A DNA stretch of 64,000 nt from Cognataquiflexum aquatile (GTDB lineage: Bacteria; Bacteroidota; Bacteroidia; Cytophagales; Cyclobacteriaceae): assembly GCF_003316845.1 (NCBI RefSeq), contig NZ_QMIK01000005.1, positions 62,001 to 126,000 of the forward strand, written 5' to 3'. The position numbers and the translations under genes are program-made. The number at the start of each line of letters is the position of its first letter. Positions within the stretch are counted from its first letter, which is position 1. Under the pieces are notes generated by a model. It was not told the DNA's origin and searched no databases. It was given only the letters and a program-made list of their open reading frames with translations. Of the stretch, positions 47,235 through 56,171 are shown piece after piece.

Positions 47235-47283
47235 AATAAAAAATTTTTTGTTCAGATTTTTAGGTGTTTAATTGATTTGACTG

Positions 47284-47313
47284 CAAATTTATAAACTTTT
47301 AACTGTTCACAAA
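47284..47313 (-). promoter_or_regulatory. Promoter of the OmpA-family gene
   Basis: On the minus strand: -33 TTTG (47313-47310), 18-base spacer, -7 box TAAATTTG (47291-47284). This is the best match to the Bacteroidota promoter consensus seen in the window; it lies 49 bases before the ATG. Confidence 0.7.
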
Positions 47314-47400
47314 TGTATATTAATATTTTAAAACTATACCAAAATTCTTTTTGATTTTTATTGAATTTACAATTTAAATCAATGTGAAATACATTATCCT

Positions 47401-48312
47401 ATGACAAAATTACTCTTTGACCTCTTAAATACCAACAGCGTCTCCGGAAATGAATCTCCCATGACTGAATTTCTAATTGATTATATTCGTAAACGTAAAG
47501 ATACTTGGAAGGTTCAGCCTGAAGTATTTTTTGGAGATAAATTGCATGATTGTCTGTTACTTAAATTTGGGATACCAAAAGGTGCAGTATTTGCACACAT
47601 TGATACTATTGGTTTTTCGACAAGATATGAAAACCAACTCTTAGCTATAGGAGGACCTGAGATTGAAGAAGGCACCAGACTTGTGGGGGAAGACAGCTTG
47701 GGTCCAATTTCATGTAAAATAATTTTGGATGATGATCTGATTTTCCATGATTTCCCAAGAGCAATTGACAGAGGTACCCTCCTTTCGTTCGAGCAGTCGA
47801 TTATTATGGACGATGAATATATCCAAGCTGCTTATTTAGACAACCGACTTGGAATATACAATTGTTTGAAGTTATGCGAGGAATTGGAAAACGGCTGGAT
47901 AGTTTTTTCTACTTATGAAGAACACGGAGGAGGCAGTGTTCCTTTCCTGATCCGATTTATCCAAGAAGTGGCTCCAATTACGTTTGCTTTGATTTCAGAT
48001 ATCACCTGGATTACAGAAGGTGTCCAACATCATCAAGGAGTCGCCATCTCATTGAGGGATAAATACATTCCCCGAAAAAGATTTTTGGAAAAAATATTGG
48101 GTTTAGCTAATGAAAGCGGCATCCCCTATCAAATTGAGGTGGAAGGAAGTGGTGGAAGTGATGGCCGGGAAATCCAATTTTCACCTTATCCTATAGATTG
48201 GTGTTTTATAGGTGCGGCAGAGGATAATGTTCACACACCTTACGAAAAGGTTTCATTGAAAGATCTTCAAAACATGATTGACCTTTATAAATATTTGATG
48301 AAGCGATTATAG
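47401..48312 (+). CDS. M42/M20-like metallopeptidase
   Basis: A 303-residue cytoplasmic zinc peptidase-like protein, somewhat short for M42. Metal ligands in the expected order: H66 (AHIDTIG), D147 (YLDNRLG), E173/E174 (STYEEHGG), D200 (ISDIT) and H278 (NVHTPYE). E173 or E174 would be the general base. Substrate is unknown; aminopeptidase activity is the family norm. No neighbour points to a pathway. Confidence 0.78.
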   Translation: MTKLLFDLLNTNSVSGNESPMTEFLIDYIRKRKDTWKVQPEVFFGDKLHDCLLLKFGIPKGAVFAHIDTIGFSTRYENQLLAIGGPEIEEGTRLVGEDSLGPISCKIILDDDLIFHDFPRAIDRGTLLSFEQSIIMDDEYIQAAYLDNRLGIYNCLKLCEELENGWIVFSTYEEHGGGSVPFLIRFIQEVAPITFALISDITWITEGVQHHQGVAISLRDKYIPRKRFLEKILGLANESGIPYQIEVEGSGGSDGREIQFSPYPIDWCFIGAAEDNVHTPYEKVSLKDLQNMIDLYKYLMKRL

Positions 48313-48351
48313 GATTAGCAATTAATTAGATGGAGAGGAATCTTTTTTTTT

Positions 48352-48359
48352 TATATTTG
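48352..48359 (+). promoter_or_regulatory. Predicted -7 box of hpt
   Basis: TATATTTG, an exact TAnnTTTG match, 37 bases before the hpt ATG and only three bases before a terminator-like hairpin. Confidence 0.55.
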
Positions 48360-48362
48360 CCG

Positions 48363-48389
48363 TGCCCTTGAATAAAGGGCATTTTTATT
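48363..48389 (+). terminator. Terminator-like hairpin in front of hpt
   Basis: A 7-bp stem TGCCCTT/AAGGGCA (48363-48369 with 48375-48381), 5-nt loop, then TTTTTATT. It is 51 bases after the upstream peptidase stop and 7 bases before the hpt start, so it is either the terminator of the peptidase gene or part of the hpt 5' leader. Confidence 0.65.
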
Positions 48390-48396
48390 TGATCTT

Positions 48397-48924
48397 ATGA
48401 TATCAATTAAAGACAAAGTATTTGTTCCTTATATTACAGCCAATTCGATTCACCATCGGGTGGCTGAATTGGGTGCCGAAATATCCAAAGATTTCAAAGG
48501 GGATTGCCCTGTTTTGATTGGTGTCCTTAATGGTTCTTTTATATTTCTTTCAGATCTTGCAAAAAGTATTTCCATACCAATTGAGGTGAGCTTTGTCAAA
48601 GTTTCCTCTTACTTGGGAACGAGTTCGACCGGGGCTGTCAAAAACCTTCTTGGCTTGGATATTGAATTGCAAAACAGATCTGTAATTATAGTAGAGGATA
48701 TCATCGATACCGGTTTAAGTATGAAACACCTCCTTGAGATGGTGCAGATTGAAAATCCCAAAAGAATAGCTGTTGCAACGCTTCTTCTTAAACCCGATGC
48801 GCTATCTCATCCCATCCAAGTGAATTATATAGGCTTCGAGATTCCAAATAAATTTGTGGTAGGCTATGGGATGGACTTTGATGGATTGGGACGAAATCTT
48901 CCAGAACTTTATCAATTGAAATAA
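48397..48924 (+). CDS. hpt: Hypoxanthine phosphoribosyltransferase
   Basis: Makes IMP (and usually GMP) from the free purine base and PRPP. The 175-residue protein has the PRPP loop IIVEDIIDTGLSM near residue 105 and the flexible loop SYLGTSSTG near residue 72. Its source of hypoxanthine may include the adenine deaminase encoded at 23698. adk follows after 27 bases in the same direction. Confidence 0.95.
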   Translation: MISIKDKVFVPYITANSIHHRVAELGAEISKDFKGDCPVLIGVLNGSFIFLSDLAKSISIPIEVSFVKVSSYLGTSSTGAVKNLLGLDIELQNRSVIIVEDIIDTGLSMKHLLEMVQIENPKRIAVATLLLKPDALSHPIQVNYIGFEIPNKFVVGYGMDFDGLGRNLPELYQLK

Positions 48925-48951
48925 ATCTAAACATATTAAGAAAAATAGAAT

Positions 48952-49524
48952 ATGCTCAATATTGTCTTATTTGGCCCTCCGGGGGCAGGCAAAGGAACCC
49001 AAAGCGAGAACATTATTTCAAAATACAAGCTTACCCATTTATCCACTGGAGATTTATTCAGGAAGCATCTGGGGGAGGGAACAGATTTAGGAAAACTTGC
49101 GCGAAAATATATGGATGAGGGTCGGCTTGTTCCTGATGAAGTCGTCATCGGAATGGTGGATGACAAAATAGCAAATACCCCCGGGACAAATGGCTTCATT
49201 TTCGATGGATTTCCAAGGACCGTTGCTCAGGCAGAGGCTTTGGATAAATTGATGGAAAAAAACAATATTGAAATTTCCGGCATGATAGCTTTGGATGTGG
49301 AGGAGAATATTCTGAAAGAAAGGATAAGAGAAAGAGGAAAAACCTCAGGAAGGACAGATGACCAGGATGAGTCCAAAATTGAAACCAGGATTAGGGTATA
49401 TCTTGACGAAACTCTTCCGGTAGCAGAATACTATGAAAAGCAGGGAAAATTCACCAAAATAAATGGAGTCGGAACTATCGAAGGCATCTTTGCTGACATT
49501 ACAAAAGTCATCGACCAATACTAA
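48952..49524 (+). CDS. adk: Adenylate kinase
   Basis: Interconverts ATP, ADP and AMP. P-loop GPPGAGKGTQ at residues 7-16, AMP-binding THLSTGDLFR near residue 30 and DGFPRTVAQAE near 84. At 190 residues it is the short form without the extended LID domain. Probably co-transcribed with hpt. Confidence 0.96.
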   Translation: MLNIVLFGPPGAGKGTQSENIISKYKLTHLSTGDLFRKHLGEGTDLGKLARKYMDEGRLVPDEVVIGMVDDKIANTPGTNGFIFDGFPRTVAQAEALDKLMEKNNIEISGMIALDVEENILKERIRERGKTSGRTDDQDESKIETRIRVYLDETLPVAEYYEKQGKFTKINGVGTIEGIFADITKVIDQY

Positions 49525-49539
49525 ATACTGAATATTTCT

Positions 49540-49547
49540 TACCTTTG
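49540..49547 (+). promoter_or_regulatory. Predicted -7 box of obgE
   Basis: TACCTTTG, an exact TAnnTTTG match, 16 bases after the adk stop and 63 bases before the obgE start. Confidence 0.55.
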
Positions 49548-49562
49548 CAGGGAAGATAATCC

Positions 49563-49594
49563 GGCTAAGCCTTCAAGCTTAGCCATTTTTGTTT
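49563..49594 (+). terminator. Terminator-like hairpin between adk and obgE
   Basis: An 8-bp stem GGCTAAGC/GCTTAGCC (49563-49570 with 49577-49584), 6-nt loop, then ATTTTTGTTT. It may end hpt-adk, but it lies downstream of the obgE promoter box and so would also be in the obgE leader. Confidence 0.75.
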
Positions 49595-49610
49595 AAAACA
49601 CATAGAAAAA

Positions 49611-50606
49611 GTGGCAGAAACCAACTTTATAGATTACGTAAAATTCTGCTCCAGATCAGGGGCAGGAGGAGCAGGTTCGGTACATTTTCGAAGAGAAAAG
49701 CACGTGCCGAAAGGTGGCCCTGATGGCGGCGATGGGGGTAGAGGTGGGCACATCATATTAAAAGGAAGCACGCAGGTGTGGACTTTGCTCCATTTGAAAT
49801 ATAAAAAACACGTCATCGCTGAAGAAGGAAAAGGCGGAGAAGGAGGAAGAAGGAAAGGAAGGGACGGAAAAGATGTAGTCCTAGAAGTCCCGCTGGGAAC
49901 CATTGCCAAAGACGCGGAAACTTTTGAGACAAGGTTTGAAATAACCGAAGAAGGGCAAGAAGTAATCCTCACCCGAGGAGGAAGAGGTGGCTTGGGAAAT
50001 GACCATTTCAAAACAGCAACCAACCAAGCACCTCATTTTGCTCAGCCCGGAGAGGAAGGAATAGAAGAATGGATCATACTTGAGCTCAAGTTATTGGCAG
50101 ATGTCGGTTTGGTTGGATTTCCAAATGCAGGAAAATCAACCCTTCTTTCCAGTATTTCTGCTGCCAAACCTGAAATCGGCGATTATCCTTTTACTACCTT
50201 GGTTCCCAATCTTGGTGTAATTCCCTACAGAAATGAAAAATCTTTTGTTATGGCCGATATTCCCGGGATTATAGAGGGCGCTGCAGAAGGAAAAGGCTTG
50301 GGACTAAGGTTTTTGAGACATATAGAGAGAAATTCCATCTTATTGTTTATGATTCCTGCCGACTCAGACAATATCAAAAACCAATACAAAATATTACTTG
50401 GCGAACTTCAAAAATACAATCCGGAATTGTTGGATAAGAAAAGGTTATTAGCCATTACAAAAGCTGACATGTTGGATGAGGAGCTCATGGAACAAATGAA
50501 AAAAGAAGTCCCAAAAGACCTTGATTCGATATTCATTTCAGCAGTCTCGGGATATAATCTCGACAAATTGAAAGATATGCTTTGGCAGGCCATCACCGTC
50601 CAATGA
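49611..50606 (+). CDS. obgE: Obg GTPase (ribosome assembly)
   Basis: Essential GTPase in large-subunit ribosome assembly and growth control, known to bind ppGpp in other bacteria. The N-terminal glycine-rich Obg fold (about 1-158) is followed by the G domain with G1 GFPNAGKST near 167, G3 DIPG and G4 TKAD. The start is GTG; the frame upstream has no better start. At 331 residues it ends soon after the G domain and lacks the long C-terminal tail of the E. coli protein. Confidence 0.96.
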   Translation: MAETNFIDYVKFCSRSGAGGAGSVHFRREKHVPKGGPDGGDGGRGGHIILKGSTQVWTLLHLKYKKHVIAEEGKGGEGGRRKGRDGKDVVLEVPLGTIAKDAETFETRFEITEEGQEVILTRGGRGGLGNDHFKTATNQAPHFAQPGEEGIEEWIILELKLLADVGLVGFPNAGKSTLLSSISAAKPEIGDYPFTTLVPNLGVIPYRNEKSFVMADIPGIIEGAAEGKGLGLRFLRHIERNSILLFMIPADSDNIKNQYKILLGELQKYNPELLDKKRLLAITKADMLDEELMEQMKKEVPKDLDSIFISAVSGYNLDKLKDMLWQAITVQ

Positions 50607-50680
50607 ATGTCAAGTTGTCAGTTTTGAGCCCTTGGCAAACAAATTGATAGAAAATTAAAAGTCAAATTTTGAGATAAATA

Positions 50681-51256
50681 ATGGAGGAAAAACAAATATT
50701 CAATGAAGATCCGATTACATCCAAAGAACATGGTATGCAAGAGGATCAGGTTGTAAATGATGATCGGAAAGAAACTTCTGAGAATTCAGCAAAACCAACT
50801 GCTTCCCAAGAGGAAAAACTAGTCAAAGAAGTTGGTGAATTGAAAGACAAATATTTGAGGCTTTACTCTGAGTTTGAAAATTACAGAAGAAGAACAGCAA
50901 AAGAACGTCTGGATCTGATCAAGACAGCTTCTGAAGATTTGATGACAGAAATACTTCCAGTTGTCGACGACTTTGAAAGGGCCTTCAAAGCCCATCAAAA
51001 CGAAACAGACGCCCCAAAGGTAAGGGAAGGAAACCAGCTTGTATTTCACAAACTGGTAAGAATATTGGAACAAAAAGGGCTTAAACCTATGGAAAACCTC
51101 GTTGGCAAGCCTTTCGATGCAGAGACTCAGGAGGCCATCACCCAAATTTCTTCCCCAAATGGAGAAATGAAAGGGAAGGTCATTGATGTCATTGAAAACG
51201 GGTATACCCTTGGCGAAAAAGTCATTAGGTTTGCCAAAGTTGTAATTGGAGCATAA
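50681..51256 (+). CDS. grpE: GrpE nucleotide-exchange factor
   Basis: Exchange factor for DnaK. The 191-residue protein has an acidic, disordered N-terminus (to about 45), a long helix with the YSEFENYRRRTAKER segment, and a C-terminal beta wing ending in GYTLGEKVIRFAKVVIG. The dnaJ start follows nine bases later, so the two form an operon; dnaK is not in the window. Confidence 0.95.
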   Translation: MEEKQIFNEDPITSKEHGMQEDQVVNDDRKETSENSAKPTASQEEKLVKEVGELKDKYLRLYSEFENYRRRTAKERLDLIKTASEDLMTEILPVVDDFERAFKAHQNETDAPKVREGNQLVFHKLVRILEQKGLKPMENLVGKPFDAETQEAITQISSPNGEMKGKVIDVIENGYTLGEKVIRFAKVVIGA

Positions 51257-51265
51257 GATAGTAAT

Positions 51266-52372
51266 ATGGCAAAAAGAGATTATTATGAAATATTAGGGGT
51301 AACAAAAAGTGCCACTCCTGAAGAAATAAAAAAAGCTTACCGAAAGCTCGCTATCCAATACCATCCGGATAAAAACCCTGACAATCCTGAAGCTGAAGAC
51401 AAATTCAAAGAAGCAGCTGAAGCGTATGAGGTTTTGAGCAATCCCGAAAAGAAGCAACGTTATGATCAGTTTGGTCATCAAGGACTGGGAGGCAATGGTG
51501 GATACAGCGGAGGCGGAATGAACATGGAGGACATCTTTTCCCAATTTGGAGACATATTTGGCGGAGGTGGATTCGATTCTTTTTTTGGTGGAGGAAGAGG
51601 TGGACGAAGGGTGAAAAAAGGTACCAACCTCAGGGTTAAACTGAAAATGAACCTCAAAGAAATTGCCAACGGGGTCGAGAAGAAAATCAAAGTAAAACGA
51701 CATGTTTTGGCAGAAGGAGTCACCTTCAAAAACTGCTCGACCTGTCAGGGTTCAGGGCAGATCAAAAAGGTAGTGAATACCATGCTTGGCCAGATGGTCT
51801 CTGCCAGCACTTGCCATGTCTGCGGCGGCAACGGCCAAATCGTAGACAAAAAGCCTGCAGAAGCAGATATCAGAGGACTTATTCTCAAAGAAGAAGTCAT
51901 ATCGATCAATATTCCGGCAGGTGTGGCAGATGGCATGCAACTCAGTATGTCCGGTAAAGGCAACGAAACTGCAGGGGGCGTTCCCGGTGATTTATTGATC
52001 GTCATAGAGGAGATCGAGGATGAAGTGCTTCAAAGAAATGGAAACGACGTCATCTTTGAATTGTACGTGAGCTTTATTGATGCGGCACTCGGTTCCCAAA
52101 TCGAGGTGCCAACTATAGAAGGAAAAGTCAAAATCAAACTTGACCCCGGAACCCAAAGCGGTAAAATGTTGAGATTGAAGGGGAAAGGAATAAAAGATAT
52201 CAATGGATATAGCAGAGGTGATCAATTGATCCAAGTAAATGTCTGGACGCCCAAACAACTCTCTAAAGATGAACGTCAGATATTGGAAAATTTGAAAAAT
52301 TCGGAAAATTTCATGCCTGATCCTGGGAAATCCGAGAAAAGCTTCTTTGACAAGATGAAAGAATTTTTCTAA
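51266..52372 (+). CDS. dnaJ: DnaJ co-chaperone with only two zinc-finger repeats
   Basis: The 368-residue co-chaperone has a J domain (1-70, with the HPD motif in QYHPDKNP), a Gly/Phe-rich linker (about 72-115), a substrate-binding region and a C-terminal dimerisation segment. Canonical DnaJ has four CxxCxGxG repeats; here only two are present, CSTCQGSG (C157, C160) and CHVCGGNG (C183, C186). By position these are repeats 2 and 3, which form zinc centre II; the places of repeats 1 and 4 hold non-cysteine sequence ([15 protein letters not shown]). The adjacent grpE supports orthology with dnaJ rather than cbpA. Confidence 0.93.
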   Translation: MAKRDYYEILGVTKSATPEEIKKAYRKLAIQYHPDKNPDNPEAEDKFKEAAEAYEVLSNPEKKQRYDQFGHQGLGGNGGYSGGGMNMEDIFSQFGDIFGGGGFDSFFGGGRGGRRVKKGTNLRVKLKMNLKEIANGVEKKIKVKRHVLAEGVTFKNCSTCQGSGQIKKVVNTMLGQMVSASTCHVCGGNGQIVDKKPAEADIRGLILKEEVISINIPAGVADGMQLSMSGKGNETAGGVPGDLLIVIEEIEDEVLQRNGNDVIFELYVSFIDAALGSQIEVPTIEGKVKIKLDPGTQSGKMLRLKGKGIKDINGYSRGDQLIQVNVWTPKQLSKDERQILENLKNSENFMPDPGKSEKSFFDKMKEFF

Positions 52373-52381
52373 AAAACTTGC

Positions 52382-52408
52382 AGCCGGATTAAAATCCGGC
52401 TTTTTTTA
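52382..52408 (+). terminator. Terminator after grpE-dnaJ
   Basis: An 8-bp G/C stem (52382-52389 with 52394-52401), 4-nt loop, then a run of T residues, ten bases after the dnaJ stop. Confidence 0.93.
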
Positions 52409-52451
52409 TACCTTTAATAACCTTTTAAATTGATCGCCGTAACCTTACCGT

Positions 52452-53339
52452 ATGTTGAACAGATTTTGCTTACTAATTGGATTGGTTCTAGGGAGTACGT
52501 CTTGGTCCGATGCACAAATTACTAAGGAGTTCAAAGTCGAGGAGAAAAACGGCTATAACCTTGTCCACCTAGATTTCAATGTTTACAAAGGAATTTCTGA
52601 AATCAAAAGGCATCAGATAGAGGGTCCATTGACTATCAACTATGAACTGAATAAGGTAAATATTTTGCCTTCCTTTTCTTATAGAATCAAGGATGGAATT
52701 CTTTTTGCGAACTTATCCCACAGGAATGTCGAATCCGAAAACCTCGGAAAAAGTCTTTCCTATAAGCTCTTTTCAAGCTCAAACGAGGACTTTGACCACA
52801 AATGGGATGTGGGTCTCAATTCCCATAATCTCTATAACCTACATTTTTACTTTGGAATTGGGTTAGCCACCATTGATTTGTCTCATTTGCCCATTTCAAA
52901 TTGTCAGATCAAATCAACAAGTGCAGACATCATTTTGGATTACAGTAAGAATTTTGCCAATTCGGTAAAAATGGACACACTTTCTGTTGTCATCAATATG
53001 GGAAGCCTTGAAGCAAACAACCTGAATTTTACCAATGCCAAAGAAATGATTTTCGAGTCCAACTACGGCAATTTGGATCTTTCCTTCACTGATAAGATGT
53101 CAGAATCATGCAATATCAAAGCAATGGTAGGGGTTGGATCAGTTAATCTTCAATTGCCAGATGAGAATCATGCCTATATTTTAAAAATTACCTCCACTCC
53201 TATGTGTAGGACATATATCCCAAAATATTTAAAAGACCTCGGCAACGATACTTATGTGAGTAAAGCTTACCGGGAAAACAGTGAAAATCTAATGAGCTTT
53301 ACCATTGATGTGTCTGTAGGTTCGGTTACGATAAAGTAA
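52452..53339 (+). CDS. Secreted beta-rich protein of unknown function
   Basis: A 295-residue protein with a signal peptide (about 1-21, SWSDAQ). The second half contains successive short strands in a ladder-like pattern (SADIILDYS, MGSLEANNLNF, YGNLDLSFT, VGVGSVNLQL) reminiscent of DUF4097/'toastrack' or beta-helix adhesin-like folds, but I recognise no family with confidence. It lies 49 bases before an ABC transporter gene in the same direction, with no terminator between, so co-transcription is possible. Confidence 0.6.
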   Translation: MLNRFCLLIGLVLGSTSWSDAQITKEFKVEEKNGYNLVHLDFNVYKGISEIKRHQIEGPLTINYELNKVNILPSFSYRIKDGILFANLSHRNVESENLGKSLSYKLFSSSNEDFDHKWDVGLNSHNLYNLHFYFGIGLATIDLSHLPISNCQIKSTSADIILDYSKNFANSVKMDTLSVVINMGSLEANNLNFTNAKEMIFESNYGNLDLSFTDKMSESCNIKAMVGVGSVNLQLPDENHAYILKITSTPMCRTYIPKYLKDLGNDTYVSKAYRENSENLMSFTIDVSVGSVTIK

Positions 53340-53387
53340 CACTGCAAACCGGATTTTTTTTCTATTTTTAGCCAAACACAATCAACC

Positions 53388-54287
53388 TTGGAAATTCTTG
53401 AAATCCAAAACCTGACCAAAACTTATGGGAACCAAAAAGCCCTAAGCAATCTCAGTTTGTCAATTCCCAAAGGTGGTATCTTTGGACTTTTGGGTCCAAA
53501 TGGAGCAGGGAAAACAACTTTGATCAGGATTATCAACCAAATTATCGAAGGGGATTCCGGCAAGGTTTTTTTTAAGGGAGAGATCCTCCAGCCTAAACAC
53601 ATCTCACAGATTGGATATCTGCCTGAAGAAAGGGGCCTTTATAAGAAAATGAAGGTTTGGGACCAATTGGTATATTTTGCAAGGCTCAAAGACATGCCAG
53701 CGCCCTTGGCCAAAGAAAGGGTGGGTTATTGGCTCAAAAAAATGGATATCATCTCATGGAAAGACAAAAGAATAGATGATCTTTCTAAAGGAATGGCCCA
53801 AAAAGTGCAGTTTATTTCGACCATTATCCATGAACCGGAATTGTTGATTTTGGATGAACCATTCTCCGGTTTCGACCCCCTAAATGCAGAGATTATCAAG
53901 AATGAAATCATCGAACTGAAAGAAAAGGGAATCACTGTAGTGCTATCCACCCACAGGATGGAGTCTGTCGAATTACTTTGCGATCAGATTGCCATGATCC
54001 ATCGTTCACATAAAATTTTGGAAGGTAGACTCACTGATATCAAGCAACGGTTTCGGCCAAATACCTATGAAATAAAACTTTCAGGAATCAATACCACACT
54101 CCCAGAAAATTGGAATGCATATCCAGTCAACGGAGTGGCGGTTTTCTCCATACCCTTGGGCCAAGATTCTCCAAATGGGACTTTGACAAAGCTGATGCAA
54201 TATGGGGAAGTGGTAGGATTCAGAGAAATCCTCCCATCTATGGAAGAAATCTTTATCCAACAGATTAAAAATCATTCCTATGAATAA
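53388..54287 (+). CDS. ABC transporter ATP-binding protein (NatA-like)
   Basis: A 299-residue ATPase with Walker A GPNGAGKTT (36-44), a signature loop reading LSKGMAQK in place of LSGGQ, Walker B LLILDEP and the H-loop STHRM. The C-terminal 70 residues are an accessory domain common to ABC-2 exporters. The start is TTG, which gives the normal N-terminus MEILEIQNLTKTYG. It overlaps its permease gene by eight bases. Confidence 0.92.
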   Translation: MEILEIQNLTKTYGNQKALSNLSLSIPKGGIFGLLGPNGAGKTTLIRIINQIIEGDSGKVFFKGEILQPKHISQIGYLPEERGLYKKMKVWDQLVYFARLKDMPAPLAKERVGYWLKKMDIISWKDKRIDDLSKGMAQKVQFISTIIHEPELLILDEPFSGFDPLNAEIIKNEIIELKEKGITVVLSTHRMESVELLCDQIAMIHRSHKILEGRLTDIKQRFRPNTYEIKLSGINTTLPENWNAYPVNGVAVFSIPLGQDSPNGTLTKLMQYGEVVGFREILPSMEEIFIQQIKNHSYE

Positions 54288-55587
54288 AATTTGGTTGGTT
54301 ATCCAAAGGGAATACCTCTCAAGAGTCCAGAAGAGATCATTCCTGTTAGCAACTTTGTTGACACCGTTGATTTTTCCCTCCATCATGGGGATATTTTTGT
54401 GGATTTCAATCGGAGAGTCTGAAAACCCCTCTTTGCAAATCATAGAAGTAGTAGACGAGAATAACATCTTTTTCATTGAAAGTTCTGAACAATACGCTTT
54501 CTCATTTTCTAAAATAAGCACCGAAGAAGGGAAGAAAATGGTCAATGAAGGGGATCGTTTTGGGTTTTTATATATTCCAAAAATCGATCTCAGCAATCCT
54601 TCCGGGATCACTTATTTTGGTGAAAAAAACCCAAGTATGAACCTTATCTCTTTCCTTGAATCGAGTATCAAGAGGAGAATTGAGGAACAAAGGCTTTTTG
54701 AATCCGGAATCAGTTCCGAGGCAATCAATGCTTATCGTACCGAAGTATCTATTCAGGCCATCACCTTGGACAATAGCGGAGAAGAAAAAGTGACGGATGC
54801 AACAGTCAATTACGCAATTGGATTTCTTGCCGGCATCATGATTTATATGTTTATTTTTATCTATGGCAACCAAATCATGCAGGGAGTCATTGAAGAAAAA
54901 TCAAGCAGAATCATTGAAATCCTTGTTTCTTCGATCAAGCCTTTTCAATTGATGATGGGAAAAATAATCGGAATCGGTGCAGTGGGACTGACTCAATTTT
55001 TGATTTGGATTATCCTTATCGGAGGAATTTCATCCATTGTAATGGGTTATTTTGGCTTACAGATGCCACAACAACAGGCGATGGAACTTGCCAATCCTGA
55101 ATTGGGCGAAATGATGGACAGCCAGAACAATCTCCAAAACATCCTTCAAGTCATCAATGGCATTGATTTCATCCAATTGACATTGACCTTTATTTTCTAT
55201 TTCCTGGGAGGTTATCTGCTTTATGGGGCTTTTTTTGCAGCAGTAGGTGCAGCGGTGGATGCACCCTCGGAAGCGCAGCAATTTATGTTGCCTATCACAA
55301 TCCCATTATTGATAGGATACCTTGGTTTATTTGTTTTTGTCTTAAATGATCCCAATAGCAACGTTTCTTTTTGGCTTTCAATTATCCCATTTACCTCTCC
55401 CATTGCGATGATGGGAAGAGTAAGTTATGGGGTGCCGATTTTTGACCTGATATTGTCCATGTCGCTATTGGTGGGAGGATTCTTTTTCAGTACTTGGGTT
55501 GCAGGAAAAGTTTACCGGATAGGAATATTGATACATGGTAGCAAAGTCAATTATAAGACACTATGGAGGTGGATAAAAACGAATTGA
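54280..55587 (+). CDS. ABC-2 type permease (NatB-like)
   Basis: A 435-residue membrane subunit. An N-terminal helix (about 22-46) is followed by an extracytoplasmic domain of about 130 residues and then about five helices (e.g. AIGFLAGIMIYMFIFIYG, VGLTQFLIWIILIGGIS). The EEKSSRIIEILVSS segment after the second helix is typical of NatB and related ABC-2 exporters. Substrate is unknown; homologues export Na+ or drugs. It pairs with the ATPase encoded directly upstream. Confidence 0.9.
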   Translation: MNKIWLVIQREYLSRVQKRSFLLATLLTPLIFPSIMGIFLWISIGESENPSLQIIEVVDENNIFFIESSEQYAFSFSKISTEEGKKMVNEGDRFGFLYIPKIDLSNPSGITYFGEKNPSMNLISFLESSIKRRIEEQRLFESGISSEAINAYRTEVSIQAITLDNSGEEKVTDATVNYAIGFLAGIMIYMFIFIYGNQIMQGVIEEKSSRIIEILVSSIKPFQLMMGKIIGIGAVGLTQFLIWIILIGGISSIVMGYFGLQMPQQQAMELANPELGEMMDSQNNLQNILQVINGIDFIQLTLTFIFYFLGGYLLYGAFFAAVGAAVDAPSEAQQFMLPITIPLLIGYLGLFVFVLNDPNSNVSFWLSIIPFTSPIAMMGRVSYGVPIFDLILSMSLLVGGFFFSTWVAGKVYRIGILIHGSKVNYKTLWRWIKTN

Positions 55588-55612
55588 ATCCTATCTATTA
55601 ACTCCAATAAAA

Positions 55613-55646
55613 GAAAGAGCCGCAAAAAATGCGGCTCTTTCTTTTT
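55613..55646. terminator. Bidirectional terminator
   Basis: A 9-bp stem AGAGCCGCA/TGCGGCTCT (55616-55624 with 55630-55638) between convergent genes, with A- and T-rich flanks. Its right end touches the stop of the minus-strand gene. Confidence 0.93.
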
Positions 55647-56085
55647 AGTCCTCTGCGTAATTAAAGCTATCTACCTGTTCTTTGATCCAGTCTTTATAAT
55701 TCTGAAGTCTATATTCCTTCCAAACTTCGTTGTATTTTCCTGAACTGTCAATCAAAAACTTGAAGGCTGTTGCCGCCTTTGGTTTACTCAATGCATTGAC
55801 CAATTCATCCTGGAAAACCCTCTCCTTAACGATTCTGTCTGCAAACCTTTCCATCATCTGATGTTCCTGGTTTGGTTCCATTTTGACGAATTCGGCAAAA
55901 TTATCCGGATTTTCATCTATTTCATCCAGGATATCTTCCTCTTCAGGCGTCAAATCATAATTAAAATAATCTTCATCATCAGGAAGTTGGTAGATTTTTT
56001 TATTATCCAATTGGTAAAAACAAATCATTCCTTTAAGCAGCTGCACTGCTATTTTCTCTACTTCTTTTTCAGATAGGGTAAGCAT
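55645..56085 (-). CDS. UPF0158-like acidic protein
   Basis: A 146-residue, very acidic cytoplasmic protein. The pattern (acidic centre DLTPEEEDILDEIDENP, then KPKAATAFKFLID and EVWKEYRLQNYKDWIKE near the C-terminus) resembles the UPF0158 family, of unknown function. There is no signal peptide or membrane helix. It stands alone between a terminator and the esterase-like gene. Confidence 0.65.
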   Translation of the reverse strand: MLTLSEKEVEKIAVQLLKGMICFYQLDNKKIYQLPDDEDYFNYDLTPEEEDILDEIDENPDNFAEFVKMEPNQEHQMMERFADRIVKERVFQDELVNALSKPKAATAFKFLIDSSGKYNEVWKEYRLQNYKDWIKEQVDSFNYAED

Positions 56086-56171
56086 GTTAGAAATAAAATA
56101 AATTTTAAGAAAATTAAATAACTGCCGGATTAAATCAAACTATTTCACCATCTAAACTACGACCAAATAGG

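Noticed and set aside
49634-50023. Antisense open frame of 129 codons inside obgE
   Set aside because: It is a by-product of the glycine-rich Obg domain (reverse of GGN codons gives Pro/Ser), with no start context or homology.
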